This document shows positions 6,796 to 15,161 of a stretch of 21,029 nucleotides of DNA, piece by piece (within the stretch, counting starts at the first letter, position 1; each line of letters starts with the position of its first letter). This DNA comes from CAG-877 sp963589235 (lineage in GTDB: Bacteria > Bacillota_I > Bacilli_A > RF39 > UBA660), in NCBI GenBank assembly GCA_963589235.1, contig CAVAJX010000104.1, forward strand, positions 1-21,029, in the 5' to 3' direction. The translations under genes and the position numbers were made by a program. The notes beneath the pieces were generated by a model. It did not search any database, was not told the origin of the DNA, and was given only the letters and a program-made list of their open reading frames with translations.

Positions 6796-7989
6796 ATGAA
6801 ACTCATAAAAAGAGACTATCTTCAAAAGTTAATAAATGTAAAAGGTACTCCAGATATTAAAGTTATCACTGGAATTAGACGTTCTGGTAAATCAAAATTA
6901 TTAAAGATGTATATAGACTACATAAAGGAAAATGATAAAAATGCCAATATTATTCATATTGACTATAATTTAACAGAATTTGAAGACTTAAATACATATT
7001 TAGAATTAAATGAATATGTAGATAAAAAATATATTCCTAATAAAAATAATTATTTACTAATCGATGAAGTACAAATGTGTTTTGAATTTGAAAAATCAAT
7101 TAATAATTTACATGCTCAAGAAAAATACGATATTTATATAACAGGCTCAAATGCGTTTTTATTATCAAGTGATTTAGCAACTTTATTTACGGGAAGAACG
7201 TATGAAATTGAAGTATTTCCATTCTCTTATAAAGAATACCTTGAATACTATGACTATAAAAATACTGACGAAACTTTTGATAAATATGTCAAAGAAGGAG
7301 GCTTTTCAGGTTCTTACTTATATAATAATTTAGAAGACAAATATAATTATATAGAAGATGTATATAAAACCTTAATAGTAAGAGATATTGTTCTGAGAAA
7401 TAATATTCAAAATATATCTCTAATGAATAATATAAGTGATTTTCTAATGGATAACATATCAAGTCTAACTTCCTATAGAAGTATCGCTGATACTCTAAAT
7501 TCTAATAAAATAGAAACAAATGATAAAACTGTAGGATCATACATCAAATATCTTTGCGAAGCTTTTGCTTTTTATAAAATAAGAAGATATGATATTCAAG
7601 GTAAAAAGTATTTAGCTTCACAAGACAAATATTATCTAGCAGATCACTCTGTAAAATTTGCAACTCTTGGAACCAAGAATGTTAATTACGGTAGAGTATA
7701 TGAAAACATAGTAGCCATAGAATTGATAAGAAGAGGTTATGAAGTGTATGTTGGAACTTTATATGAAAAAGAAATAGATTTTGTAGCTATTAAAAGAAAT
7801 GAAAAATTATATATTCAAGTTTCCGATGATATAAGTAATGAAAAAACATTTGAAAGAGAAACATCATCATTATTAAAAGTAAGAGATGCGTATCCTAAAA
7901 TTTTAATAGCAAGAACTCATCATGAGACATATCAATATGAAGGAATTCAAATAATTGACATAACAACTTGGCTAACTGAAAAAAATTAA
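6796..7989 (+). CDS. AAA_14 / DUF4143 ATPase
   Basis: A 397-residue cytoplasmic ATPase of the common AAA_14 plus DUF4143 type. The N-terminus has the family's IKRDYLQKLI, Walker A GIRRSGKS (26-33), Walker B YLLIDEVQ (86-93) and DIYITGSNAFLLSS, then FPFSYKEYLEYY and the Gly-rich GGFSGSYLY. The middle region is a winged-helix-like SYRSIADTLN...VGSYIKYLCEAF. The C-terminus (about 300-397) carries VYENIVAIELIRRGYEVYVG and KEIDFVAIKRNEKLYIQVS, resembling a PD-(D/E)xK nuclease core (E, D, then Q-V in place of E-x-K). Such proteins occur in many copies in anaerobe genomes. A role in DNA processing or mobile-element biology is suspected but unproven. GAGGTG is the ribosome site. It appears to be a single-gene unit with its own promoter and inverted repeat. 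Confidence 0.88.
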   Translation: MKLIKRDYLQKLINVKGTPDIKVITGIRRSGKSKLLKMYIDYIKENDKNANIIHIDYNLTEFEDLNTYLELNEYVDKKYIPNKNNYLLIDEVQMCFEFEKSINNLHAQEKYDIYITGSNAFLLSSDLATLFTGRTYEIEVFPFSYKEYLEYYDYKNTDETFDKYVKEGGFSGSYLYNNLEDKYNYIEDVYKTLIVRDIVLRNNIQNISLMNNISDFLMDNISSLTSYRSIADTLNSNKIETNDKTVGSYIKYLCEAFAFYKIRRYDIQGKKYLASQDKYYLADHSVKFATLGTKNVNYGRVYENIVAIELIRRGYEVYVGTLYEKEIDFVAIKRNEKLYIQVSDDISNEKTFERETSSLLKVRDAYPKILIARTHHETYQYEGIQIIDITTWLTEKN

Positions 7990-8021
7990 AAATTTTACTT
8001 ACATAAAAAAATATAAAATGT

Positions 8022-8027
8022 TATAAT
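8022..8027 (+). promoter_or_regulatory. Possible -10 (TATAAT) before the hairpin upstream of the MATE gene
   Basis: TATAAT at 8022-8027, with a weak TTACAT (7999-8004) 17 bases upstream. It would start RNA about 8034, just ahead of the 15-bp hairpin at 8043-8085. No better promoter is visible between the hairpin and the gene. Confidence 0.4.
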
Positions 8028-8042
8028 TGCTAATGCAACGTG

Positions 8043-8090
8043 TAGTGAACTATATCACAGTAAATCCAGTTGATATAGCTCACTATTTTT
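8043..8090 (+). terminator. Strong intrinsic terminator / attenuator in front of the MATE gene
   Basis: TAGTGAACTATATCA (8043-8057) pairs with TGATATAGCTCACTA (8071-8085) with a single A-C mismatch (14 of 15 bp). The loop is 13 bases and TTTTT (8086-8090) follows. It may end the ATPase transcript (stop at 7989) or act as an attenuator of the MATE gene, whose start lies 29 bases downstream. Confidence 0.75.
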
Positions 8091-8118
8091 GTTTGTAAGA
8101 AAGAAAGGAATGAAAAGT

Positions 8119-10125
8119 ATGAAAGAATTAGATTTAGGAACAGAAAAAATTCCAAAACTCATTAAAAAGTTTGCAATACCTTGTGTTATAAGCATGATAG
8201 TAGCAGCTCTATACAACATAGTAGATCAAATTTACATTGGCTGGAGTGATGCCGGAGCCTTTGGTAATGCCGCTACTAATATCGTATACCCATTTACAGT
8301 AATAGCCCTTGCTTTTACACTATTATTAGGAGATGGTGGAGCAGCACTATTTAGCTTATCATTAGGAGCAAAAGACAAAGAAAAAGCCAATAAAAGTATT
8401 GGTAATAGTATAGTAATGCTAATAGTTATTTCCCTAGTTTTATTAGTAATAGGATTAGTATTTAATGAACAAATATTAAAAATCTTTGGAGCAAATCCAA
8501 AAGAAGTAGAGTGTTACAATTATGCCAAAGATTATTTAAGAATAATTTGCTACGGCTTACCTTTTTATATCATTGGTCAAGGATTAAATGCTGCCATTAG
8601 AAGTGATGGTTCTCCAAAGTATGCCATGATTGCAACAACATCAGGTGCCATTGCTAATATAATTTTAGATCCAATATTTATTTTTGCTTTAAATCTAGAA
8701 GTAAAAGGAGCAGCCATTGCGACAATAATAGGACAAATAATTACTTTTATTATAAGTATTATTTATCTAATGAAATCAAAATCATTTAAAGTATCAAAAG
8801 AGTCCTTAAAATTAGATAAAGAAATTTCTAAAAATATATTAAGTCTAGGACTTGCCTCTCTAATAACTCAATTAGCTATAGTAATAGTAATTGCTGTATC
8901 TAATAATTTGATAGCTAAATACGGTTATGAAACATATGCTTCAACTAATCAAGCTTACGGTACAATAATTCCATTAGCGGTAATTGGTATATGCATGAAA
9001 GTATTTGGAATAATAATTTCAATAGTAATAGGAGTATCAATTGGCGGCCAACCAATCATTGGTTATAACATGGGTGCTGGTAAAACCAAAAGAGTAAAAG
9101 AAACAGCTAAATATATATTTATTATAAATGCAATTGTCGGATTAATAGCTTTCTTATTATTTGAATTATTCCCATCACAAATCATTTTTATTTTTGGAAA
9201 AGGTAATGGAATAGAGTATACTGAATATGCTAAATTATGTTTGCGAATTTTCTTATCTGGAATAGTATTTACATGTCTCATAAAATCAACATCAATTATA
9301 TTACAGTCCATTGGCTCAAGTTTAAAATCAACTCTTCTTGCATTATCTAGAGATATCTTTTACTTTATACCTGCAAGTATTATTATGGGTAGTCTTTCTC
9401 ATAGTGTTGTAACTATGTTATGGAGTGCTTTAATTGCTGATACCCTAGCTTTTATAACTGCTATAATTTTATTGAACAAAGAATTTAAGAAATTAGGCAA
9501 GTTAGAAGAAAATGTAACAATAGAAGAAGAAAAAGAAAACCATAATAGTATTCTAAAAAATAAAATAGTAATAACCATATCCAGAGAATATGCATCAGGT
9601 GGACATTATGTTGGAAAACTTTTATCCGAAGAATTAGGAATACCTCTTTATGATAAAGAAATAATTAATTTAACAGCAGTAAAACATGGTTATTCTAAAG
9701 CTTATGTTGAAATGAATGAAGAAAGTAAAATTCCAACAACCAACTACTATTTAAATGATGATAAATTATTTGAAAGTGAAGCTAAAGTAATAAAAGATTT
9801 AGCTAAAAAATCATGTATAATAGTTGGAAGATGTGCTGATTACGTACTAAGAAATGAAAAAAATATTATAAAAGTATTTTTATATTCTGATGAAGAGACC
9901 AAAATAAAAAGAGCTACTAAATATTACGGACTTTCTAAAGATAAAGCCCAAAAAGAAATAACTAAAATCAATAAACAAAGAGCGAAACACTATAATTATT
10001 ACACTAGTAAAGTTTGGAACAATTACTCTAATTATGACTATGTAATTAATGTAGATAAATTAGGTGTAGAAAAAACAACAGCTATTTTAAAAGAAATTGT
10101 TATTACAGAAGATAGTTCGTTTTAA
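8119..10125 (+). CDS. MATE-family efflux transporter fused to a cytidylate-kinase-like domain
   Basis: A 668-residue protein. Residues 1-455 are a MATE Na+/H+-driven multidrug exporter: the family start LGTEKIPKLIKKFAIPCVISM, then ALYNIVDQIYIGW, GNAATNIVYPF, the repeated half with IPLAVIGICMK and GGQPIIGYNMGAGK, and about twelve hydrophobic helices. A charged linker (about 455-480) leads to about 187 residues like cytidylate-kinase-like family PF13189: ITISREYASGGHYVGKLLSEELGIPLYDKEII (degenerate P-loop region), then IIVGRCADYVLR, KVFLYSDEETKIKRA and the Tyr/Arg-rich end NKQRAKHYNYY. MATE proteins are normally about 450 residues, so the tail is a real extra domain in one open frame. Its substrate is unknown. 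ATG 8119 is chosen because AAAGGA (8104-8109) fits it; earlier in-frame TTG 8089 and ATG 8110 do not. Confidence 0.9.
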   Translation: MKELDLGTEKIPKLIKKFAIPCVISMIVAALYNIVDQIYIGWSDAGAFGNAATNIVYPFTVIALAFTLLLGDGGAALFSLSLGAKDKEKANKSIGNSIVMLIVISLVLLVIGLVFNEQILKIFGANPKEVECYNYAKDYLRIICYGLPFYIIGQGLNAAIRSDGSPKYAMIATTSGAIANIILDPIFIFALNLEVKGAAIATIIGQIITFIISIIYLMKSKSFKVSKESLKLDKEISKNILSLGLASLITQLAIVIVIAVSNNLIAKYGYETYASTNQAYGTIIPLAVIGICMKVFGIIISIVIGVSIGGQPIIGYNMGAGKTKRVKETAKYIFIINAIVGLIAFLLFELFPSQIIFIFGKGNGIEYTEYAKLCLRIFLSGIVFTCLIKSTSIILQSIGSSLKSTLLALSRDIFYFIPASIIMGSLSHSVVTMLWSALIADTLAFITAIILLNKEFKKLGKLEENVTIEEEKENHNSILKNKIVITISREYASGGHYVGKLLSEELGIPLYDKEIINLTAVKHGYSKAYVEMNEESKIPTTNYYLNDDKLFESEAKVIKDLAKKSCIIVGRCADYVLRNEKNIIKVFLYSDEETKIKRATKYYGLSKDKAQKEITKINKQRAKHYNYYTSKVWNNYSNYDYVINVDKLGVEKTTAILKEIVITEDSSF

Positions 10126-10185
10126 CACCATTAAGAACCAACACAAACTATAGCTTTGTATCTACAATAAGTTTATGAGAATATA

Positions 10186-10206
10186 AAAAAGTATTATTAC
10201 TTTTTC
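10186..10206 (+). terminator. Weak AT-rich terminator after the MATE-kinase gene
   Basis: AAAAAGTA (10186-10193) and TACTTTTT (10198-10205) form an 8-bp stem with a 4-base loop and a short U-rich tail. It has one G-C pair only, so it is a weak candidate. Confidence 0.35.
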
Positions 10207-10246
10207 TTCTACAATTATGATATACTTGTAACAAGGAGTTGGTTAT

Positions 10247-11182
10247 ATGGATATCGAAAAGTACAATGATCTACAAAAAACACTAAAAAGAAAGAACAAA
10301 AGATTTAATTCAATAAGCAAAATAATAGTATTAATATTTTTTTTATTAACAATTATTATTATCATATTAATGAAAATACCTATGTTTTTAATATTTTTTA
10401 TACTCGTTTTTGAATTAATAATAGCGCTGATAATCTTATCTACTATTAAAGGTTCTTTATTAGGTGGCGAGAGAGAACAACTTAGTAAATTATACCCAAA
10501 AATAAAAGAAGAAGCGGTTTTAAAATCTTTAAAAAAATATTTTACCAATGTAACATACAATTCTAAAAAGGGATTTAGCGATTCTTTTATTTGTGAAGAA
10601 GGACTACTATCAACTGGAGACAGATATTCATCAAATGATAGTATCTCTGCAACTTATAATAATATAAATTTCTGCCAGTCAGATATACATATTGAAGTAG
10701 AAAGAAAAGAAGAAGATGAAGAAGGTAACGTTAGAACATATTATGAAACAGTATTTAGAGGTAGATGGATGGTATTTGACTTTAACAAAAAATTTAAATC
10801 GAATTTGATTGTTCAATATGGATATTTCCAAAATCTTATATATGGAAAAGATTACGTAAATGTAGAGACAGAAGATGTTGAATTTAATAATATTTTTGAA
10901 GTTTATGCTGAAAATGAACATGAAGCGTTTTATATTTTAACGCCGAATTTTATGGAAAAACTTAAAAAAATATACGAAAAACTACAAAATTATGGAATCA
11001 GACTTTTATTTAATGATAATAAATTGCATATAGGACTTGACGGTTCTGACGATGCATTTGAATTTTTAGAATTAGAAGAAATAAGTGAAGAAAAATTAAA
11101 AACTACTATGGAAAGTGATATAAGATTAATTATAGATTTTATTGATGAACTAGACTTAACTAATGATTTATTTAAAAGATAG
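10247..11182 (+). CDS. DUF3137-domain membrane protein
   Basis: A 311-residue protein. A charged N-terminus precedes two close membrane helices (about residues 24-42 and 45-66). A large soluble domain follows, with GGEREQLSKLYPKIKEEAV, FICEEGL, ATYNNINFCQSDIHIE, then the DUF3137 core VFRGRWMVFDFNKKFKSNLIV. Later come DVEFNNIFEVYAENEHEAFYILTP and FMEKLKKIYEK, also typical of this family. DUF3137 proteins are widespread in Bacillota and some Proteobacteria, and no function is established to my knowledge. AAGGAG (10233-10238) is the ribosome site; TATACT (10221-10226) with TTACTT (10197-10202) upstream is a possible promoter. A terminator overlaps the stop codon, so it looks monocistronic. It is the last intact gene before the insertion sequence. 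Confidence 0.82.
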   Translation: MDIEKYNDLQKTLKRKNKRFNSISKIIVLIFFLLTIIIIILMKIPMFLIFFILVFELIIALIILSTIKGSLLGGEREQLSKLYPKIKEEAVLKSLKKYFTNVTYNSKKGFSDSFICEEGLLSTGDRYSSNDSISATYNNINFCQSDIHIEVERKEEDEEGNVRTYYETVFRGRWMVFDFNKKFKSNLIVQYGYFQNLIYGKDYVNVETEDVEFNNIFEVYAENEHEAFYILTPNFMEKLKKIYEKLQNYGIRLLFNDNKLHIGLDGSDDAFEFLELEEISEEKLKTTMESDIRLIIDFIDELDLTNDLFKR

Positions 11183-11211
11183 TGGCTCATACAGTCACTA
11201 TTTATTATTTT
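11180..11211 (+). terminator. Intrinsic terminator of the DUF3137 gene
   Basis: TAGTGGCT (11180-11187) pairs with AGTCACTA (11193-11200), 8 bp with one G-U pair and a 5-base loop, followed by TTTATTATTTT. The stem begins in the stop codon. Confidence 0.75.
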
Positions 11212-11234
11212 AAAATTAATGATATAATCCTGAC

Positions 11235-11246
11235 TTTGACAGTTTT
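11235..11246. repeat. Left terminal inverted repeat of the IS
   Basis: TTTGACAGTTTT, the exact reverse complement of 13167-13178. A TATAAT at 11223-11228 lies just outside and may be the old promoter of the gene replaced by the element. Confidence 0.85.
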
Positions 11247-11254
11247 GATAAAGT

Positions 11255-11301
11255 AAAAAGACTCAATCCCTTATTTTATAAGTGATTATGAGTCTTTTTT
11301 T
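11255..11301. terminator. Bidirectional terminator inside the left end of the IS
   Basis: AAAAAGACTCA (11255-11265) pairs with TGAGTCTTTTT (11289-11299). The stem continues inward as CTTAT/ATAAG with small bulges. T-runs follow on both strands. It ends the transposase mRNA (minus) and shields the element from reading from the left. Confidence 0.8.
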
Positions 11302-11326
11302 GATATTTAAAAATGCGTAATGTGAA

Positions 11327-13060
11327 CTATCTTTTGATTAACTCAAAAATTTTTTTATAATCTTTATAAGTATTTATTTCATAGTCAGTCCTAAATCCGA
11401 ATATATCATGCAAATCATCAGTTAGATTTGTTCTTATATATTCTGGAATATAACCATCTCCTTTGGATTCTAATACATTCATATTTCTTATTGTTTTAAG
11501 AATTTCCGAAGTTGTATATTTATAATCTAATTTCTTTTCAAGTATTCTATAAATGAGTAATGCCATAAAACATGTTAAGAGATGAGATTTAATTCTATCT
11601 TCTCTTGATAGGTTAACTGGTCTAGCTAAAAAGTCTGTTTTCATTATTCTAAATGATTCTTCAATTTCCCATCTTCCTTTAGTTATTTTAAGTATTTGTT
11701 CAATATCTCCAACTAAGTTAGTAGTTAAGGCATAATAACCATCATATTGTTCTTCTTGTTTAATTAAATCTTCATTTAAGGAAAGGTTAGAATTTTCAGC
11801 AATTTCACCAGTATCAGTTGATTTGGTATCAACTATAAATCTTTTATAATCATTTTGATTTTTACCTTTTCGAGTAGCTTGATTTGTATCAATGGATTTT
11901 TTAGCTCTTTCAATTTGTGTGTTTCTAATATTTCTGTTGTAGTCAAAATACTTAAAAGAGAAAGTGACTATAAGATCTTGTTTCACAGATTTAGTTTCAC
12001 TAGAAATAATTTTATAAAATAATTTATCATAATATTTTTCTTTTAATTCTTCATTATTTCTAATTTCATTTAAATTGTAAACATTTCTTAGATCTCCAGG
12101 AAGTCTCCAATCATTATCATTAAATACTTTAACTTTATCAGAATCTTTAAGTTTCTTTAATGATTGTGTAATGACGAAACCACGGTTATCTTTAATGTTA
12201 TATTTTTTTATTTCATCAGAAGCAAGGCCAGCATCTGTACATAAAATCATTTTAGTATTATCCATTTTAAAATTATTTACGATTTTAGTTTCTTCAGGTA
12301 TCAATGTCTTTTGTTCATTTTGATTACCTGGATAAATATTAAAGGATAATGGAATGCCGTCACCATCCATAAATAAACTCATACCAACTTGAAGTTTTGG
12401 TTGATGTTGTTTGTTTATTCCATATTTTCTAAATTCATCATCAAGTTCTATTTCAAAGAAATAATTTGTACAATCATAATAAATTATTTCTGAATTTCTT
12501 TTTATTACATTTTTACTATTTTCAAATATTTTTTCCTGAATAAAATCAATATTATTAGCTAAATAACTTAAAGCTCTATACTCGTCATGTAATTGAAATT
12601 TAGGTTGTTCAATAAAATTTTGGCATTGTTTATATGTTTCTAATTTAGATGCAGGATAAATAATTCTAGCAAATACCAAATATGATAATATTTCATTTAA
12701 ATCAAATTTGAATTGATATTTGTTTTGTATATTATCGCAAATATCTTTTAGTTTTAATTGATTATATATATTTTCTAGAAATAGATATCCAACATTAAAA
12801 TTATTATTAATATTAGAATCAATAATTTTTTTATTATTTTTTTTAATAGTTATAATTTCTTTTTTACAATGTTCTTCATTATATTTTTTAACATAATCTT
12901 TTAGCCATTCTTGATAATCTTGATTACCAGCTAATTTTTTTACTTCTTCAAGATTGCCAATTCTTTCAACATGTTTAGTAGAACGTTTACCATTTTTAGT
13001 GTAATCTTTAATAATATAATAATTAATTGTGTTTTTTGATTTAGAAATTCCTAGTCTCAT
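11327..13060 (-). CDS. IS1634-family DDE transposase
   Basis: A 577-residue transposase of the IS4 superfamily, IS1634 type. Catalytic residues visible are D196 in IIYYDCTNYFFE, D276 in MILCTDAGLAS, and Glu at about 465-468 in the YREK-like KGRWEIEESFRIMKTDF. Supporting family text includes QVGMSLFMDGDGIPLSFNIY and DGYYALTTNL. Length is normal for the family (about 530-580) and no internal stop is present, so the enzyme is probably intact. The start at 13060 has AGAAGG at proper spacing on the minus strand and a TTGCGT-17-TATAAT promoter just upstream. It excises and reinserts the element bounded by the 12-bp repeats. Confidence 0.95.
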   Translation of the reverse strand: MRLGISKSKNTINYYIIKDYTKNGKRSTKHVERIGNLEEVKKLAGNQDYQEWLKDYVKKYNEEHCKKEIITIKKNNKKIIDSNINNNFNVGYLFLENIYNQLKLKDICDNIQNKYQFKFDLNEILSYLVFARIIYPASKLETYKQCQNFIEQPKFQLHDEYRALSYLANNIDFIQEKIFENSKNVIKRNSEIIYYDCTNYFFEIELDDEFRKYGINKQHQPKLQVGMSLFMDGDGIPLSFNIYPGNQNEQKTLIPEETKIVNNFKMDNTKMILCTDAGLASDEIKKYNIKDNRGFVITQSLKKLKDSDKVKVFNDNDWRLPGDLRNVYNLNEIRNNEELKEKYYDKLFYKIISSETKSVKQDLIVTFSFKYFDYNRNIRNTQIERAKKSIDTNQATRKGKNQNDYKRFIVDTKSTDTGEIAENSNLSLNEDLIKQEEQYDGYYALTTNLVGDIEQILKITKGRWEIEESFRIMKTDFLARPVNLSREDRIKSHLLTCFMALLIYRILEKKLDYKYTTSEILKTIRNMNVLESKGDGYIPEYIRTNLTDDLHDIFGFRTDYEINTYKDYKKIFELIKR

Positions 13061-13082
13061 AATATTACCTTCTCATAGTATA

Positions 13083-13111
13083 ATTATACGACATACCGTA
13101 ACATCACGCAA
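13083..13111 (-). promoter_or_regulatory. Transposase promoter
   Basis: Minus strand: TTGCGT (13111-13106), exactly 17 bases, then TATAAT (13088-13083), followed by a short leader and the transposase ribosome site. Confidence 0.7.
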
Positions 13112-13166
13112 TTATAAAATGATAAAAAAACTAAGTTTTTCAATACTTAGTGAAGATTTTTAATTT

Positions 13167-13178
13167 AAAACTGTCAAA
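13167..13178. repeat. Right terminal inverted repeat of the IS
   Basis: AAAACTGTCAAA, the exact reverse complement of the left end at 11235-11246. Confidence 0.85.
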
Positions 13179-13183
13179 CTCGG

Positions 13184-13426
13184 GAGACAACAGATGGACA
13201 TATATTAACAGATTCTTTAGTATATATAGATGATAGTAATAATATAACACCATTAAAAACAACAGAAAATACCTTAGTCTATACTGAAGAAAATAATGCT
13301 GGAACAACTAAAACAACAGTCATTACTTGGGACTACAACAAAGGAATTATCTTAAAACTTGGTAATGAACCAATGGAAAATAAAAAAGAGTATCAAGCTG
13401 AAATTACTTGGACTTTAGAAGAATAA
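13184..13426 (+). pseudogene. 3' remnant of a secreted or surface protein gene, cut by the IS
   Basis: One frame is open from the IS right end to TAA 13424-13426, giving about 80 residues. These are Thr/Asn-rich and beta-strand-like (TDGHILTDSLVYIDDSNN, TTVITWDYNKGIILKLGNEP) and end YQAEITWTLEE. Ends of the form 'Y.A.ITWTL' are seen in WxL-like, SipW-dependent and other secreted Bacillota proteins. There is no start codon with a ribosome site, no signal peptide, and the 5' part is not found on the other side of the IS, so it was lost and not merely split. TTTTTTCGAAAAAA (13428-13441) follows the stop and may have served as its terminator. Confidence 0.7.
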
Positions 13427-13565
13427 TTTTTTTCGAAAAAACTAATAAAAGCATACTAAAAATATTAGTAATATAGTATAATTAAAACAATGATTAACTT
13501 TGATTTTAAATTTAAAATTATTGAACAAGTAATCATAGAAAAAACAAAAAAGGTGAGAGATAATT

Positions 13566-14261
13566 ATGAAAAAAATTTTAGTATTATTAGCTTGTTTATT
13601 TATTATTCCAATTGGAGTAAATGCTAGTTCCTTTACTCAAAAAGATATATCTATTAATATCGATGATAACAAATGGTACGTATTTACAAGAGACAATATT
13701 TCAAATAATGATGAACTTTCAGAATTAGGTTTAACATATGAGTATTTAAAAGACTTCATGAACAAAAATGATATTTATATAGATGCTGGCCTATTTGATG
13801 AAAATGATGAAAGTAACACAATAGAATTATTTGTTGCGATAAAGCCTGTAGAAAACGTTAATAACCTACACAAATATAGTAATGATGAAATTAATGAACT
13901 AGGTGATGAACTTTTAAAACTAACAGGAGCAACTAAGTTTGATATTATTGAAAATAACTACAAATATGTATATCTAGAGTATCAGGACTCTGGCTACAAT
14001 ATTTTAGAATATTACACTGTAATAAATGGTTCTGGCTACACTGTAATGACTCAAAAAGTCAATGCTTATACCGATGCAGATAAACAAGAAATAAAGTCTA
14101 TTGTAGATAGTGTATCTTTTAAAATAGATGATGCTTACGAAAAAGAACAAACAAAAAATAAGTTTGACTGGACCAATGTAATTATTTATGCAGTCATTGG
14201 TGGAATAATAGGTGGAGTGGTAGGTTTAATTAATAAAAAGAGAAAGCATACAACAAATTAA
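13566..14261 (+). CDS. Exported protein with signal peptide and C-terminal membrane anchor
   Basis: A 231-residue protein that I do not recognise. It starts with a clear signal peptide (MKKILVLLACLFIIPIGVNAS, cleavage probably after Ala-20 in VNA-SS). A soluble domain of about 180 residues rich in Asp, Asn, Glu and Tyr follows, then a single membrane helix (about 203-223, VIIYAVIGGIIGGVVGLI) and a basic tail NKKRKHTTN that would stay in the cytoplasm. This is a type I membrane topology without an LPXTG sorting signal. The soluble part resembles small bacterial surface proteins with repeating 'Y..LEYQDSGY' strands, but no catalytic motif stands out. AAGGTGAGAG (13549-13558) is the ribosome site; TATAAT at 13477-13482 is a possible -10. 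A terminator follows the gene, so it is probably expressed alone. Confidence 0.7.
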   Translation: MKKILVLLACLFIIPIGVNASSFTQKDISINIDDNKWYVFTRDNISNNDELSELGLTYEYLKDFMNKNDIYIDAGLFDENDESNTIELFVAIKPVENVNNLHKYSNDEINELGDELLKLTGATKFDIIENNYKYVYLEYQDSGYNILEYYTVINGSGYTVMTQKVNAYTDADKQEIKSIVDSVSFKIDDAYEKEQTKNKFDWTNVIIYAVIGGIIGGVVGLINKKRKHTTN

Positions 14262-14280
14262 AAGTGTTATATGCTTTTTT
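14243..14280 (+). terminator. Intrinsic terminator of the exported-protein gene
   Basis: AAAGCATA (14243-14250) pairs with TATGCTTT (14270-14277), with further AAC/GTT pairing inside, then a T-run to 14280. The left arm lies in the last codons of the gene. Confidence 0.75.
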
Positions 14281-14396
14281 GACAATTTATACAAAATAGA
14301 CTATTTAATCATTATATATTGTTTCTAGTTAAAAATATCTTATAATAACTACATTAGTAATTATATATTTTATGCAAGAAGAAATTAGATGAAATA

Positions 14397-15020
14397 TTAA
14401 AACAAATACTTATTGTCCTTGTAAATAACCTTAGACTTAAGAATATTATCAATATACTCATTCATACTACAATAGTATTTAGGATGATTAAAATCATATA
14501 TAACTAAATGACTAAGTACATCTTCATCTATCTTGTTTCCATAATTTTCATTAGATTTAATATGCTTTTCTTTTTGATATTCTATAGCTTCTTTATAAGT
14601 ATTAAATTTATGAATCCCATAATTATTAGAGTCAGCATGTTCGAAGTAACAATATTTACCATCTATTTTATCTTTATAAATTAAATATGTATGTGTTGTA
14701 TAATTATTATCCTCTTCAAACAAAAACCAGATAAATAACGTTTTAAATTCATAGCCAGCTTTGCTAAACCAGTCTCTTTCTAGTTCAACTTGATCCCAAC
14801 AAGTACCATATCCAGTCTTCAAATATCTTTCAATATCATTTAGTGTATATTTAGTTTGACAAGCAATTTGAAATTCAGAATTAACATCAGCTTCCCAATC
14901 GTCATATATTTTATTATCTGTGCCAAATATCCCATATTTTATATATTTATCCATAAAAACTAATAATTCATTTGGTGTTTTAACTTTACTATAAGCAAGT
15001 TTTCTTTCTTCATATGTCAC
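14397..15020 (-). CDS. Transglutaminase/papain-like Cys-His-Asp protein
   Basis: A 207-residue cytoplasmic protein with the linear order of a transglutaminase-like fold: Cys in KTGYGTCWDQVELER, His in NYTTHTYLIYKD and Asp in CYFEHADSN. GxCWDQ followed by TH and EH-x-D is a pattern seen in small transglutaminase-like or peptidase-like proteins of Bacillota. No signal peptide or membrane segment is present. GTG at 15020 is chosen: GGAGG lies nine bases upstream, whereas an in-frame TTG at 15029 directly abuts GGAGG. TATAAT lies upstream on the minus strand (near 15040). The gene stands alone and is convergent with the exported-protein gene; the 135-base gap between them holds only AT-rich sequence after the terminator. 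Fold call is moderately sure, substrate unknown. Confidence 0.65.
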   Translation of the reverse strand: MTYEERKLAYSKVKTPNELLVFMDKYIKYGIFGTDNKIYDDWEADVNSEFQIACQTKYTLNDIERYLKTGYGTCWDQVELERDWFSKAGYEFKTLFIWFLFEEDNNYTTHTYLIYKDKIDGKYCYFEHADSNNYGIHKFNTYKEAIEYQKEKHIKSNENYGNKIDEDVLSHLVIYDFNHPKYYCSMNEYIDNILKSKVIYKDNKYLF

Positions 15021-15161
15021 TAATATCAACCTCCATCTTTATTATAACAAACTTTTATGCATTAATAAGTTTTAATTTTTATGCTATAATTCTATATAGA
15101 AGATATTTGTTTAAAAAATATAAATGTTAAAAAAACTTTACAAAATTCCAAAGACATTTGA

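Larger units (their letters stand above)
11235..13178 (-). mobile_element. IS1634-type insertion sequence (about 1.94 kb)
   Basis: The element is bounded by exact 12-bp terminal inverted repeats, TTTGACAGTTTT (11235-11246) and AAAACTGTCAAA (13167-13178). They extend to 15 bp with one mismatch if GAC/GAG is included. It carries one DDE transposase gene on the minus strand with its own promoter, and a bidirectional terminator hairpin at the left end. Flanks (AATCCTGAC on the left, CTCGGGAGA on the right) show no convincing target duplication. Together with the headless gene on the right, this suggests a deletion or rearrangement next to the element. Confidence 0.85.

Noticed and set aside
9063..9311. 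Minus-strand frame inside the MATE-kinase gene
   Set aside because: Shadow of the real gene in an AT-rich region; no ribosome site or family match.
10243..10560. Minus-strand frames opposite the DUF3137 gene (also 10679-10921 and 10990-11190)
   Set aside because: Low-complexity Ile/Asn/Ser-rich translations antisense to a convincing gene.
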